Assembly (NCBI RefSeq): GCF_003151075.1
Contig: NZ_CP029482.1
Coordinates: forward strand, 2,914,001 to 2,978,000
Direction: 5' to 3'
Source: Pseudomonas sp. 31-12
GTDB taxonomy: Bacteria; Pseudomonadota; Gammaproteobacteria; Pseudomonadales; Pseudomonadaceae
DNA length: 64,000 nucleotides
Below, piece by piece: positions 53,854 through 62,926 of this stretch (positions within the stretch are counted from its first letter, which is position 1; every line of letters starts with the position of its first letter). A model generated the notes under the pieces. That model was not told where the DNA came from, ran no database searches, and was given only the letters and a program-made list of their open reading frames with translations. Both the position numbers and the translations under genes were made by a program.

Positions 53854-54611
53854 ACTGGCGAGCGAGTTGCCTGTTGCTCTGCTGGCTACCCTTGGCCGCG
53901 CATGCTGGCGCCGTCGAGCCGGGCAAAGACCCGGTGCCGTCGGTGATGTGGGCGTTCTATCACAAGCAGATGCTCGGCGATGCACCGTTCATTTTCGATG
54001 ACCGGGTGAAGCTGCTGGCACCGCCGTTTGCCGAAGACGCCCGGCAAGTGCCACTGGAAATCGACGCCCGTGCGTTCAAAGGCGAGGTGGTGAAAATCCT
54101 CGCCTGGGCGGAACTCAATCCCTTGCCGAAGATCGTTGATTTCCAACCGGTCGACCGCGTCCTGCCGTGGCTGTCGATCCGCATTCGTATCGAGCAGGCC
54201 ACGCCGTTGCGCGCGGCAGTGCTGACCCGTGATGGGCTCTGGCATGTCGGCTCTACGTTGATCGATGCGGCGGGCGGCGGATGCACGGCGCCGAGTGTGG
54301 TGCGCACCCAGCCAGGCTGGGAAGACCACATCGGCGAAGTGCTGGGCGGTCGTTATCCCCGTGGCGAATTCAGCCGTGTGCGCCTGCAAGTGGCGCATCC
54401 GATGGACAACGGCATGGTCAGCGGCATCCCGGAATTTTTCATCAACCATGCCGAACTGCGCGACCAAAACGATCAGTTGCTGGCTCGTCTTGAACTGTTT
54501 CCCGCCGTCAGCGAAAACCCCAGCCTGGCCTTCGACATCGAGGGGGCAGGGCAGACGCGCCTGTTGCTGCGCGACAACAGCGGCAATCAATTCGATGCGG
54601 CCATACCCTGA
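53850..54611 (+). CDS. Quinoprotein-associated SoxYZ-like carrier protein
   Basis: 253 residues; signal peptide (ASCLLLCWLPLAAHA-GA). A SoxY-like first half with AAGGGCTAPSVVRTQPG, whose single Cys corresponds to the swinging-arm cysteine of SoxY (there GGCGG), and a SoxZ-like second half (VRLQVAHPMDNGMVSGIPEF FINHAELRDQND). The TIGR04557-type family occurs with quinoproteins and the following hydrolase, together called a quinoprotein relay. Substrate and carrier chemistry unproven. Confidence 0.87.
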   Translation: MNWRASCLLLCWLPLAAHAGAVEPGKDPVPSVMWAFYHKQMLGDAPFIFDDRVKLLAPPFAEDARQVPLEIDARAFKGEVVKILAWAELNPLPKIVDFQPVDRVLPWLSIRIRIEQATPLRAAVLTRDGLWHVGSTLIDAAGGGCTAPSVVRTQPGWEDHIGEVLGGRYPRGEFSRVRLQVAHPMDNGMVSGIPEFFINHAELRDQNDQLLARLELFPAVSENPSLAFDIEGAGQTRLLLRDNSGNQFDAAIP

Positions 54612-54627
54612 CCCCAAGGAGCGCGTG

Positions 54628-55566
54628 ATGCGCTGGATGCTGCTGTTGTTTTTGAGCCTGAGCCTGCCGGCCCTGGCGGACCTTGACTATGAACTCAAGC
54701 CCCGGCAGATCGCCGAAGACACCTGGCTGCTGGAAGGCAGCACCGATAATTTCGCCAAGGCCAACGGCGGCAACATCGTCAATACCGCGTTCATCGTCAC
54801 CGAACGCGGGGTGGTGGTGATCGATACCGGGCCGTCGAAACGTTATGGCGAAGCAATGCGCAAAGCCATTGCCGCGACCACCGACAAACCGGTGATCGAG
54901 GTGCTGCTGACCCATCACCATCCCGACCATGTGTTGGGTAACCAGGCCTTCAGCGACGTGCCGATCGGCGCGCTGCCCGGCACCACCGAGCTGCTGCATC
55001 AGCAGGGCGACGCCATGGCCGAGAACATGTATCGGCTGGTGGGCGACTGGATGCGTGGCACCGAGGTGGTGTTGCCGACGCGGACGCTGGCACCCGCCGT
55101 CCTCAGTTTTGGGAATCATGATCTGCGCCTGCTGAGCCTGGGTGGGCACACCGGCGCGGATCTGGCTATTCTCGACCAGCAAACCGGCGTGCTGTTTGCC
55201 GGGGACCTGGTGTTTTACCAACGGGCGCTGACCACGCCCAACAGCCCGGGGCTGTCGGTGTGGCTGGCGGACATCGCCACGCTGCAAGGCTTGCCGTGGA
55301 CGCTGATCGTGCCCGGCCATGGGCCGGTGGCGACGGACACGAAACCGTTCGAGCAAATGCGCGACTACCTCGGCTGGCTCGATCAGCTGATGCGAGAGGG
55401 TGCAGCCAATGGCAGCGACATGGGCGAGATGATCCGCAGTTCCATACCTGAACGGTTCGCGGCGATCAGCCTGAGCCGCTATGAACTGATCCGCAGCGTC
55501 AGTCATCTCTATCCTCGCTACGAGCGCGCGCAAATGACCCGTGTCGATTCCACTGCAAACAAATGA
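54628..55566 (+). CDS. Quinoprotein-relay zinc metallohydrolase (SoxH-like)
   Basis: 312 residues from MRWMLLLFLSLSLPALADLD; signal peptide present, and AAGGAG is well placed. Metallo-beta-lactamase fold with LLTHHHPDHVLGNQAFSD, GGHTGADLAIL, FAGDLVF and PGHGPV, the two-metal site. The family (TIGR04558) pairs with the SoxYZ-like carrier just upstream. It would hydrolyse something bound to the carrier thiol; this is inference. A REP pair follows. Confidence 0.9.
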   Translation: MRWMLLLFLSLSLPALADLDYELKPRQIAEDTWLLEGSTDNFAKANGGNIVNTAFIVTERGVVVIDTGPSKRYGEAMRKAIAATTDKPVIEVLLTHHHPDHVLGNQAFSDVPIGALPGTTELLHQQGDAMAENMYRLVGDWMRGTEVVLPTRTLAPAVLSFGNHDLRLLSLGGHTGADLAILDQQTGVLFAGDLVFYQRALTTPNSPGLSVWLADIATLQGLPWTLIVPGHGPVATDTKPFEQMRDYLGWLDQLMREGAANGSDMGEMIRSSIPERFAAISLSRYELIRSVSHLYPRYERAQMTRVDSTANK

Positions 55567-55581
55567 ACAACACAGATCCAA

Positions 55582-55672
55582 TGTGGGAGTGAGCCTGCTC
55601 GCGATGAGGCCCTCACATTCACCATTGATGTCGTCTGACACACCGCCATCGCGAGCAGGCTCGCTCCCACAG
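55582..55672. repeat. Paired inverted REP (class B)
   Basis: TGTGGGAGTGAGCCTGCTCG and CGAGCAGGCTCGCTCCCACA between the relay hydrolase and pedH. Confidence 0.9.
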
Positions 55673-55718
55673 GGGGCCGGTGTCGACCGACATATCCGGT
55701 GTTGGTCTCATCCGACCC

Positions 55719-55734
55719 GGTACTAAGGAACTAG
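55719..55734 (+). promoter_or_regulatory. Shared ped motif, copy 4 (before pedH)
   Basis: GGTACTAAGGAACTAG, about 107 bp before the pedH start; nearly the same as the right half of copy 3 (TACCAAGGGACTAG). Confidence 0.5.
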
Positions 55735-55840
55735 CAATCTCAACACTGCGGGCAATTGTTCCAAGGGCGGCGGCGCCGAAGAATCTGCACCAGACCGGGA
55801 AAATTTCCCGGGTATAACAAAAACCGCAGAGGTAGCTGTC

Positions 55841-57619
55841 ATGACCCACCCCGCACGTCGCCAACCCTTCGTCCTTAGCGTGCTGCTCAGTGCCATGCTG
55901 TTGTCCGGCACCGCGCTGGCCGGCGTCTCCGATCAGGACATTCTCCAGGACCCCAAGAACCCGGAGCAGATCGTCACCAATGGTCTGGGCGTCCAGGGTC
56001 AGCGCTACAGCCCGCTGGATACGCTCAACGTCAACAACGTCAAGGACCTGCGGCCGGTCTGGGCGTTCTCTTTCGGCGGGGAAAAACAGCGCGGTCAGCA
56101 AGCACAGCCGATGATCAAGGACGGCGTGATGTACATGACCGGTTCCTACTCGCGGGTGTTTGCGGTGGATGCGCGCACCGGCAAGAAGCTCTGGCAATAC
56201 GATGCGCGCCTGCCCGATGACATCCGTCCGTGCTGCGACGTGATCAACCGGGGCGTCGCGCTGTATGGCGATCTGGTGTTCTTCGGCACCCTCGACGCCA
56301 AGCTGGTGGCCCTGAACAAGGACACCGGCAAAGTGGTCTGGAGCAAGAAAGTCGCCGACCACAAGGAAGGCTATTCGATCAGCGCCGCGCCGTTGGTGAT
56401 CAACGGCAAACTGATTACCGGCGTGGCCGGTGGTGAGTTCGGCGTGGTCGGCAAGATCGAAGCCTACGACCCGAAAAACGGCGACCTGCTGTGGACCCGA
56501 CCTACCGTCGAAGGCCACATGGGTTACACCTACAAGGACGGCAAAGCGGTAGAAAACGGCATCTCCGGCGGTGAAGCCGGCAAGACTTGGCCTGGCGATC
56601 TGTGGAAGACCGGCGGCGCTGCACCTTGGCTGGGCGGTTACTACGACCCGGAAACCAATCTGCTGCTGTTCGGCACCGGCAACCCGGCGCCATGGAACTC
56701 GCACCTGCGTCCTGGCGACAACCTCTACTCGTCGTCACGTCTGGCGCTGAACCCGGACGACGGCACCATCAAGTGGCACTTCCAGAGCACGCCACACGAC
56801 GGTTGGGACTATGACGGCGTGAACGAACTGGTGTCGTTCAACTACACCGAAGGCGGCAAAGAGATCAAAGCTGCCGCCACCGCTGACCGTAATGGTTTCT
56901 TCTACGTGCTCGACCGCACCAACGGCAAATTCATCCGTGGCTTCCCGTTCGTGGACAAGATCACCTGGGCCACCGGCCTCGATAAAGAGGGGCGGCCGAT
57001 CTACAACGAAGCCAGCCGTCCAGGCGCGCCCGGCACCGAAGCCAAGGGCGGTTCGGTGTTCGTAGCGCCGGCATTCCTCGGTGCGAAAAACTGGATGCCG
57101 ATGGCCTACAACAAGGACACCGGGCTGTTCTACGTGCCGTCCAACGAGTGGGGCATGGACATCTGGAACGAAGGCATCGCCTACAAGAAAGGCGCGGCGT
57201 TCCTCGGCGCCGGTTTCACCATCAAGCCGTTGAATGAAGACTACATCGGCGTGCTGCGTGCAATCGATCCGAAGACCGGCAAGGAAGTCTGGCGCCACAA
57301 GAACTTCGCGCCGCTGTGGGGCGGGGTGCTGACCACCAAGGGCAACCTGGTGTTCACCGGTACGCCGGAAGGTTTCCTCCAGGCCTTCAATGCCAAGACC
57401 GGCGAGAAAGTCTGGGAATTCCAGACCGGCTCCGGCGTCCTCGGTTCGCCTGTGACCTGGGAAATGGATGGCGAGCAGTACGTCTCGGTGCTGTCCGGCT
57501 GGGGCGGCGCCGTACCGCTGTGGGGCGGCGAAGTGGCCAAGCGCATCAAGGACTTCAACCAGGGCGGGATGCTCTGGACCTTCAAACTGCCCAAAGACCT
57601 GGTCGTGGCCAAGCACTGA
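55841..57619 (+). CDS. pedH: Lanthanide-type PQQ-dependent alcohol dehydrogenase PedH
   Basis: 592 residues; signal peptide ([20 protein letters not shown]). Quinoprotein propeller with vicinal Cys131-Cys132 (RPCCDVINR), catalytic Asp323 and the additional metal-ligand Asp325 in [11 protein letters not shown]. Asp at this second position is the hallmark of Ln3+-dependent enzymes (PedH, XoxF, ExaF), and PedE in this window has Ser there. It oxidises alcohols and aldehydes in the periplasm when rare earths are available. GAGG precedes the ATG. Confidence 0.96.
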   Translation: MTHPARRQPFVLSVLLSAMLLSGTALAGVSDQDILQDPKNPEQIVTNGLGVQGQRYSPLDTLNVNNVKDLRPVWAFSFGGEKQRGQQAQPMIKDGVMYMTGSYSRVFAVDARTGKKLWQYDARLPDDIRPCCDVINRGVALYGDLVFFGTLDAKLVALNKDTGKVVWSKKVADHKEGYSISAAPLVINGKLITGVAGGEFGVVGKIEAYDPKNGDLLWTRPTVEGHMGYTYKDGKAVENGISGGEAGKTWPGDLWKTGGAAPWLGGYYDPETNLLLFGTGNPAPWNSHLRPGDNLYSSSRLALNPDDGTIKWHFQSTPHDGWDYDGVNELVSFNYTEGGKEIKAAATADRNGFFYVLDRTNGKFIRGFPFVDKITWATGLDKEGRPIYNEASRPGAPGTEAKGGSVFVAPAFLGAKNWMPMAYNKDTGLFYVPSNEWGMDIWNEGIAYKKGAAFLGAGFTIKPLNEDYIGVLRAIDPKTGKEVWRHKNFAPLWGGVLTTKGNLVFTGTPEGFLQAFNAKTGEKVWEFQTGSGVLGSPVTWEMDGEQYVSVLSGWGGAVPLWGGEVAKRIKDFNQGGMLWTFKLPKDLVVAKH

Positions 57620-57650
57620 TTGCTGCCACTGATCTAAATACCTACACAAC

Positions 57651-57784
57651 CTGTGGCGAGGGAGCTTGCTCCCGCTCGGCTGCGAAGCAGTCGTAAAACC
57701 AGCCGATGCGGTATGACAGATGAACCGCAACGTCTGGGTTTGGGAGCGCTTCGCACTCCAGCGGGAGCAAGCTCCCTCGCCACA
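57651..57784. repeat. REPIN-like paired inverted REP (class A)
   Basis: CTGTGGCGAGGGAGCTTGCT ... AGCAAGCTCCCTCGCCACAA with GGCTGCGAAGCAGTCG inner hairpin, between pedH and pedI. Confidence 0.9.
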
Positions 57785-57810
57785 AAAACCTGCTGATCCC
57801 CGGACACCTT

Positions 57811-57828
57811 CTACTACCAAATAACGAG
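57811..57828 (+). promoter_or_regulatory. Shared ped motif, copy 5 (before pedI)
   Basis: CTACTACCAAATAACGAG, 102 bp before the pedI start; its left half equals the left half of copy 3 exactly (CTACTACCAA). Confidence 0.5.
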
Positions 57829-57929
57829 AGTCCCCCTGCCAACGGCGCATTCGTCTGGCGCGCGAGGCTCTCTACTATCGGTTCATCGCCTGTTTGCCCG
57901 ACAGGCATCGACCCAGACAGAGGCCCACC

Positions 57930-59450
57930 ATGATCTATGCACAACCTGGAACACCCGGCGCCGTCGTGACCTTCAAACCGCGCTACGGCAATTTCATCGG
58001 CGGCGAGTTCGTTGCCCCGGTCAATGGCGAGTACTTCACCAATTCTTCGCCAGTCACCGGCGAAGTGATCGCTGAATTCCCGCGCTCCAGCGCCGCCGAC
58101 ATCGAAAAAGCCCTCGACGCCGCCCATGCTGCAGCAGATGCCTGGGGCAAGACCTCGGCTCAGGATCGCTCGTTGGTGCTGCTGAAAATCGCCGACCGCA
58201 TCGAACAGAATCTGGAAATCCTCGCGGTCACCGAAACCTGGGACAACGGCAAAGCCGTGCGCGAAACACTGAACGCCGACGTGCCGCTGGCCGCCGACCA
58301 TTTTCGTTATTTCGCCGGCTGCATCCGCGCTCAGGAAGGCGGCGCCGCCGAGATCAACGAACTGACCACCGCCTATCATTTCCACGAACCGCTGGGCGTG
58401 GTCGGGCAGATCATCCCGTGGAACTTCCCGCTGCTCATGGCCGCGTGGAAACTCGCCCCGGCCCTCGCTGCCGGTAACTGCGTGGTGCTCAAACCCGCCG
58501 AGCAGACGCCGCTGTCGATCATGGTCTTTGCTGAGTTGATCGCCGACTTGCTGCCACCTGGCGTGCTGAACATCGTCCAGGGTTTCGGCCGCGAAGCCGG
58601 TGAAGCGCTGGCCACCAGCAAGCGCATCGCCAAGATTGCCTTCACCGGTTCTACCCCGATCGGCGCGCACATCATGAAATGCGCGGCCGAGAACATCATT
58701 CCAAGCACCGTCGAGCTGGGCGGCAAGTCGCCGAACATCTTCTTCGAAGACATCATGCAAGCCGAGCCGCAGTTCATCGAGAAGGCCGCCGAAGGCCTGG
58801 TGCTGGCGTTCTTCAACCAGGGCGAAGTCTGCACCTGTCCGTCCCGTGCGCTGGTGCAGGAGTCGATCTACGACGACTTCATGAAAGTGGTGATGCAGAA
58901 GATCGTCAAGATCAAGCGCGGCAACCCGCTGGACACCGAAACCATGGTCGGCGCCCAGGCGTCCGAGCAGCAGTACGACAAGATTCTCTCGTACCTGAAA
59001 ATCGCTCAGGAGGAGGGCGCCGAGCTGCTCACTGGCGGCGCGGCCGAACGCCTTGAAGGCGATTTGTCGACGGGTTATTACATCCAGCCGACCCTGCTCA
59101 AGGGCCACAACAAAATGCGCGTGTTCCAGGAAGAAATCTTCGGCCCGGTGGTGGGTATCACCACCTTCAAGGACGAAGCCGAAGCCCTGGCGATTGCCAA
59201 CGACAGCGAGTTCGGCCTCGGCGCCGGCCTGTGGACCCGCGACATCAACCGCGCCTACCGCATGGGCCGGGCGATCAAGGCCGGGCGTGTCTGGACCAAC
59301 TGCTATCACCTGTACCCGGCGCATGCTGCGTTCGGCGGCTACAAGAAGTCCGGTGTCGGCCGTGAAAACCACAAGATGATGCTCGACCATTATCAGCAGA
59401 CCAAAAACCTGCTGGTGAGCTACGACATCAACCCGATGGGGTTCTTCTGA
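57930..59450 (+). CDS. pedI: NAD-dependent aldehyde dehydrogenase (PedI / ExaC)
   Basis: 506 residues from [24 protein letters not shown] superfamily: [40 protein letters not shown] with the general-base Glu, catalytic Cys301 in [13 protein letters not shown], and [13 protein letters not shown] near the end. It oxidises the aldehyde made by PedE/PedH to the acid in the cytoplasm. In P. aeruginosa the homologue ExaC is part of ethanol oxidation. Monocistronic, between REP elements, with its own motif copy. Confidence 0.95.
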   Translation: MIYAQPGTPGAVVTFKPRYGNFIGGEFVAPVNGEYFTNSSPVTGEVIAEFPRSSAADIEKALDAAHAAADAWGKTSAQDRSLVLLKIADRIEQNLEILAVTETWDNGKAVRETLNADVPLAADHFRYFAGCIRAQEGGAAEINELTTAYHFHEPLGVVGQIIPWNFPLLMAAWKLAPALAAGNCVVLKPAEQTPLSIMVFAELIADLLPPGVLNIVQGFGREAGEALATSKRIAKIAFTGSTPIGAHIMKCAAENIIPSTVELGGKSPNIFFEDIMQAEPQFIEKAAEGLVLAFFNQGEVCTCPSRALVQESIYDDFMKVVMQKIVKIKRGNPLDTETMVGAQASEQQYDKILSYLKIAQEEGAELLTGGAAERLEGDLSTGYYIQPTLLKGHNKMRVFQEEIFGPVVGITTFKDEAEALAIANDSEFGLGAGLWTRDINRAYRMGRAIKAGRVWTNCYHLYPAHAAFGGYKKSGVGRENHKMMLDHYQQTKNLLVSYDINPMGFF

Positions 59451-59472
59451 TCTCTTAAGCACACTGAAAAAC

Positions 59473-59598
59473 CTGTGGGAGCGGGCCCTGTGGCGAGGGG
59501 GCTTGCCCCCGTTGGACTGCGAAGCAGTCCCCTTTTTCGGGGCCGCTTCGCGACCCAACGGGGGCAAGCCCCCTCGCCACAAAAGCCCGCTCCCACAG
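59473..59598. repeat. Nested REP element: class A REPIN inside a class B REP pair
   Basis: The outer arms (CTGTGGGAGCGGGC ... GCCCGCTCCCACAG) are class B, but between them lies a complete class A REPIN (TGTGGCGAGGGGGCTTGCCC ... GGGCAAGCCCCCTCGCCACA). This reads as insertion of one element into the other. Confidence 0.85.
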
Positions 59599-59741
59599 TG
59601 TTATGTGTGGTGTTGAAGACCGCGCTAACACCCCCTACCAACGCACGCCGCCCTCTCGTCCCAAAGTAGCATTCGATCACTTGGCGCCCCGTGCATTAAT
59701 GGCTTTACCGGAATCACCCGGCACAAGAAGAGGATTGACCC

Positions 59742-59813
59742 ATGTGGAATAAACCCGCGTTCACCGATCTGCGCATTGGTTTCGAAGTGACGATGTATTT
59801 CGCCAACCGTTGA
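59742..59813 (+). CDS. pqqA: PQQ precursor peptide PqqA
   Basis: 23 residues, [23 protein letters not shown]. Glu15 and Tyr19 stand in the E-x3-Y spacing that becomes the PQQ skeleton after PqqE cross-linking. AGAAGAGGA lies just upstream. It is too short for gene finders that use 60-codon limits. 53 bp separate it from pqqB, including a strong hairpin. Confidence 0.96.
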   Translation: MWNKPAFTDLRIGFEVTMYFANR

Positions 59814-59820
59814 TTGTCCA

Positions 59821-59846
59821 CCCGGCCAACCGTGGCGTTGGCCGGG
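59821..59846 (+). terminator. pqqA-pqqB intercistronic hairpin (attenuator)
   Basis: CCCGGCCAAC (59821-59830) pairs with GTTGGCCGGG (59837-59846) around CGTGGC; a perfect 10-bp GC stem. No T-run follows, so it likely stabilises pqqA RNA or lowers read-through to pqqB, matching the need for more peptide than enzyme. Confidence 0.75.
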
Positions 59847-59866
59847 CCTGCCTTCTGGAGGCTCCC

Positions 59867-60781
59867 ATGCACATCCGCGTTCTCGGTTCCGCCGCTGGTG
59901 GCGGTTTTCCGCAATGGAACTGCAACTGCCGCCAATGCGCCGGGATGCGCAATGGCAGCCTGCGGGCGCAACGGCGCACGCAGTCGTCGATTGCCCTGAG
60001 CGACAACGGTGTGGAGTGGGTGCTGTGCAATGCGTCACCGGACATTCGCGCGCAGCTTGAAGGTTTCCCGGAGCTACAACCGGCCCGTCGCTTGCGCGAT
60101 ACGGCGATCGCCGCGGTCGTCCTGCTGGACAGCCAGATCGACCATTGCACCGGTCTGTTGAGCCTGCGCGAAGGCTGCCCGCATTCGGTCTGGTGCACGG
60201 AGCGTGTTCATCAAGACCTGAGCAGTGGCTTTCCCTTGTTCCCCATGCTTGAACACTGGAACGGCGGGTTGCAGTGGCAACCGGTCGCGCTCGACCGTGA
60301 ATCGTTCACCATCGCGGCCTGCGAACACCTGCAATTTCGTGCGATTCCCCTGGTGAGCAACGCACCGCCGTACTCGCCCAATCGCGGCAATCCGCAGCCG
60401 GGCGACACCATTGGCCTGTTTATCGAAGACCTGCGCAACGGCGCCAGCGTGTTCTACGCCCCGGGCCTTGGGCAAATCGACGACGAAGTCCTGAGCTGGA
60501 TGCAGCGCGCCGATTGCCTGCTGCTGGACGGCACGTTGTGGCGCGACGACGAGATGCGCGTGTGCGAAGTCGGCCAGAGCCTGGGCAGTGAAATGGGGCA
60601 TCTGCCACAGAGCGGTCCTGGCGGGATGCTTGAGGTGCTTGATGACTTCCCACGCCAGCGCAAGGTGCTGATCCACATTAACAACACCAATCCGATTCTC
60701 GATGAAGACTCGGCTGAGCGGGCGTTGCTGGAGCGGCGGGGGATTGAAGTGTCCTACGACGGCATGAGTATTGAGTTGTAG
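59867..60781 (+). CDS. pqqB: PQQ biosynthesis protein PqqB
   Basis: 304 residues from [24 protein letters not shown] is well placed. MBL-like fold with the metal site ([18 protein letters not shown]), and the CNCRQC segment binding a structural metal. It hydroxylates the cross-linked Glu-Tyr precursor during PQQ formation. A REP pair lies between this gene and pqqC, which is unusual for a tight operon. Confidence 0.95.
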   Translation: MHIRVLGSAAGGGFPQWNCNCRQCAGMRNGSLRAQRRTQSSIALSDNGVEWVLCNASPDIRAQLEGFPELQPARRLRDTAIAAVVLLDSQIDHCTGLLSLREGCPHSVWCTERVHQDLSSGFPLFPMLEHWNGGLQWQPVALDRESFTIAACEHLQFRAIPLVSNAPPYSPNRGNPQPGDTIGLFIEDLRNGASVFYAPGLGQIDDEVLSWMQRADCLLLDGTLWRDDEMRVCEVGQSLGSEMGHLPQSGPGGMLEVLDDFPRQRKVLIHINNTNPILDEDSAERALLERRGIEVSYDGMSIEL

Positions 60782-60785
60782 CCGC

Positions 60786-60873
60786 TGGCCCCATCGCTGG
60801 CAAGCCAGCTCCCACAGGGTTCTGCGGTGTTTACAAAAACCTGTGGGAGCTGGCTTGCCAGCGATGAGGCCAG
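60786..60873. repeat. Paired inverted REP (class B variant, AGCTGGCTTGCCAGC) within the pqq operon
   Basis: ATCGCTGGCAAGCCAGCTCC and GGGAGCTGGCTTGCCAGCGA between pqqB and pqqC. Confidence 0.88.
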
Positions 60874-60906
60874 ACCAAGCACCGCAGAGCTCCCAGGAGA
60901 ACCACC

Positions 60907-61659
60907 ATGACAGACCAACCCATGTCCCCCGCCGAATTCGAGCAAGCCCTGCGCGCCAAAGGCGCCTATTACCACATCCATCACCCGTTCCACCAAGCCA
61001 TGTACGCCGGCCGCGCCACCCGCGAGCAGATCCAGGGCTGGGTCGCCAATCGCTTCTACTACCAAGTCAACATCCCGCTGAAAGACGCCGCGATCCTCGC
61101 CAACTGCCCGGACCGCGACGTGCGCCGTGAATGGCTGCAACGCATCCTCGACCACGACGGCGTCCCCGGCAGTGAGGGCGGCATCGAAGCCTGGTTGCGT
61201 TTGGGCGAGGCGGTGGGGCTGGACCGTGAGCAAATCCTCTCCCAGGAATTGGTGCTGCCTGGCGTGCGTTTCGCCGTGGACGCCTACGTCAATTTCGCCC
61301 GACGCGCCTGTTGGCAGGAAGCGGCCAGCAGTTCGCTCACCGAGCTGTTCGCGCCGCAGATCCACCAGTCCCGTCTCGACGCCTGGCCCGCGCATTACCC
61401 GTGGATCGACCCGGCCGGTTATGACTATTTCCGCACACGCCTGAGCCAGGCGCGGCGCGATGTCGAGCATGGTTTGCGCATCACCCTGGCCCACTACGTC
61501 ACGGTCGAAGGCCAGCAACGCATGCTGGAAATTCTGCAGTTCAAGCTCGACGTGCTGTGGAGCATGCTCGACGCAATGAGCATGGCCTACGAACTGGGGC
61601 GCCCGCCGTATCACACCGTGACCTCGGAAAATGTCTGGCACCGGGGGATCGCCCTGTGA
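60907..61659 (+). CDS. pqqC: PQQ synthase PqqC
   Basis: 250 residues, the usual length. Heme-oxygenase-like helical bundle: [80 protein letters not shown]. It performs the final cofactorless oxidation and ring closure to PQQ. Its stop overlaps the GTG start of pqqE, leaving no space for pqqD. Confidence 0.96.
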   Translation: MTDQPMSPAEFEQALRAKGAYYHIHHPFHQAMYAGRATREQIQGWVANRFYYQVNIPLKDAAILANCPDRDVRREWLQRILDHDGVPGSEGGIEAWLRLGEAVGLDREQILSQELVLPGVRFAVDAYVNFARRACWQEAASSSLTELFAPQIHQSRLDAWPAHYPWIDPAGYDYFRTRLSQARRDVEHGLRITLAHYVTVEGQQRMLEILQFKLDVLWSMLDAMSMAYELGRPPYHTVTSENVWHRGIAL

Positions 61660-62789
61660 ACCTGATCGAACAGCCACCCGGGCCGCCCTTGTGGTTACTG
61701 GCGGAGCTGACGTATCGCTGCCCGTTGCAATGCCCGTATTGTTCCAACCCGCTGGATTTCGCCCAGCAGGGTGAGGAATTGAGCACCGAAGAATGGATTC
61801 GGGTGTTCCGCGAAGCTCGGGAGATGGGCGCCGCGCAACTGGGCTTTTCCGGCGGGGAGCCGCTGGTGCGTCAGGACCTGGCCGAGCTGATCAAGGCTGC
61901 GCGGGACATGGGTTACTACACCAACCTCATCACCTCGGGCATCGGCCTGACCGAGCAAAAAGTCCGCGACTTCAAGGTCGCCGGGCTGGACCACATCCAG
62001 ATCAGCTTTCAGGCCGCTGACGAGCAGGTCAACAACATGCTCGCTGGCTCGCGCAAGGCCTTCGCCCAGAAGCTTGCCATGGCACGGGCGGTGAAAGCCC
62101 AGGGTTACCCGATGGTGCTGAATTTCGTCACCCACCGGCACAACATCGACCAGATCGCGCAGATCATCGACCTGTGTCTGGAACTGGAAGCGGACTTCGT
62201 CGAACTGGCCACGTGTCAGTTCTACGGCTGGGCCGAACTCAACCGCGTCGGCCTGTTGCCGACCCGCGAGCAATTGCAGCGTGCCGAGCGCATCACCAAC
62301 GAATACCGTGAACGTCTTGAGGCCGAGGGCCATCCCTGCAAACTGATCTTCGTCACCCCGGACTACTACGAAGAACGCCCCAAGACCTGCATGAACGGCT
62401 GGGCCAACCTGTTTCTCGACATCACCCCGGACGGCACGGCGTTGCCTTGTCACAGTGCGCGGCAATTGCCGGTGGAGTTTCCCAACGTGCGCGAGCACAG
62501 CATCGCGCACATCTGGACCGAGTCATTCGGCTTTAATCGCTTTCGTGGCGATGACTGGATGAAAGAACCGTGCCGCTCCTGCGATGAAAAGCACAAGGAC
62601 CTGGGCGGCTGTCGCTGCCAGGCGTTCATGCTCACCGGCGATGCCGAGAATGCCGACCCGGTGTGCAGCAAGTCGGCACACCATGGGGTGATCCTCAAGG
62701 CTCGCGATGAAGCGGATGCGCCGGGGCACGGGATGGAACACCTGACGTTGCGTAACGAGAAGGCTTCGCGGCTGATCTATCGCGGCTGA
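61656..62789 (+). CDS. pqqE: Radical SAM PqqE (peptide cross-linking)
   Basis: 377 residues from GTG 61656, overlapping the pqqC stop (TGA) by four bases; no ATG is usable in this region. Radical SAM cysteines Cys22, Cys26 and Cys29 ([10 protein letters not shown]) and C-terminal SPASM cysteines ([16 protein letters not shown]). It makes the Glu-Tyr carbon-carbon bond in PqqA, with PqqD as peptide chaperone. The N-terminus ([20 protein letters not shown]) contains no fused PqqD domain, so PqqD must come from elsewhere. Confidence 0.95.
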   Translation: MNLIEQPPGPPLWLLAELTYRCPLQCPYCSNPLDFAQQGEELSTEEWIRVFREAREMGAAQLGFSGGEPLVRQDLAELIKAARDMGYYTNLITSGIGLTEQKVRDFKVAGLDHIQISFQAADEQVNNMLAGSRKAFAQKLAMARAVKAQGYPMVLNFVTHRHNIDQIAQIIDLCLELEADFVELATCQFYGWAELNRVGLLPTREQLQRAERITNEYRERLEAEGHPCKLIFVTPDYYEERPKTCMNGWANLFLDITPDGTALPCHSARQLPVEFPNVREHSIAHIWTESFGFNRFRGDDWMKEPCRSCDEKHKDLGGCRCQAFMLTGDAENADPVCSKSAHHGVILKARDEADAPGHGMEHLTLRNEKASRLIYRG

Positions 62790-62846
62790 ATCAAGGACGA
62801 CACAAATCCCCTGTGGGAGCGGGCTGCGGTGTTCAGGCGGGAAATG

Positions 62847-62860
62847 CTACCCATTGGTCT
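62847..62860 (+). promoter_or_regulatory. Weak shared-motif-like site before ercA
   Basis: CTACCCATTGGTCT, about 67 bp before the ercA start; resembles CTACTACCTTGGTACT with one unit missing. Weak. Confidence 0.3.
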
Positions 62861-62926
62861 GATTGCATTCGCGGAGGGATGGGTTAGTGTGGTTCTACCT
62901 TCAAAACAATAAAAACAGGCTTTCCA

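Noticed and set aside
57642..59582. 646-codon minus-strand ORF across pedI
   Set aside because: Antisense to a clear aldehyde dehydrogenase and reads through REP sequences at both ends; no family resemblance.
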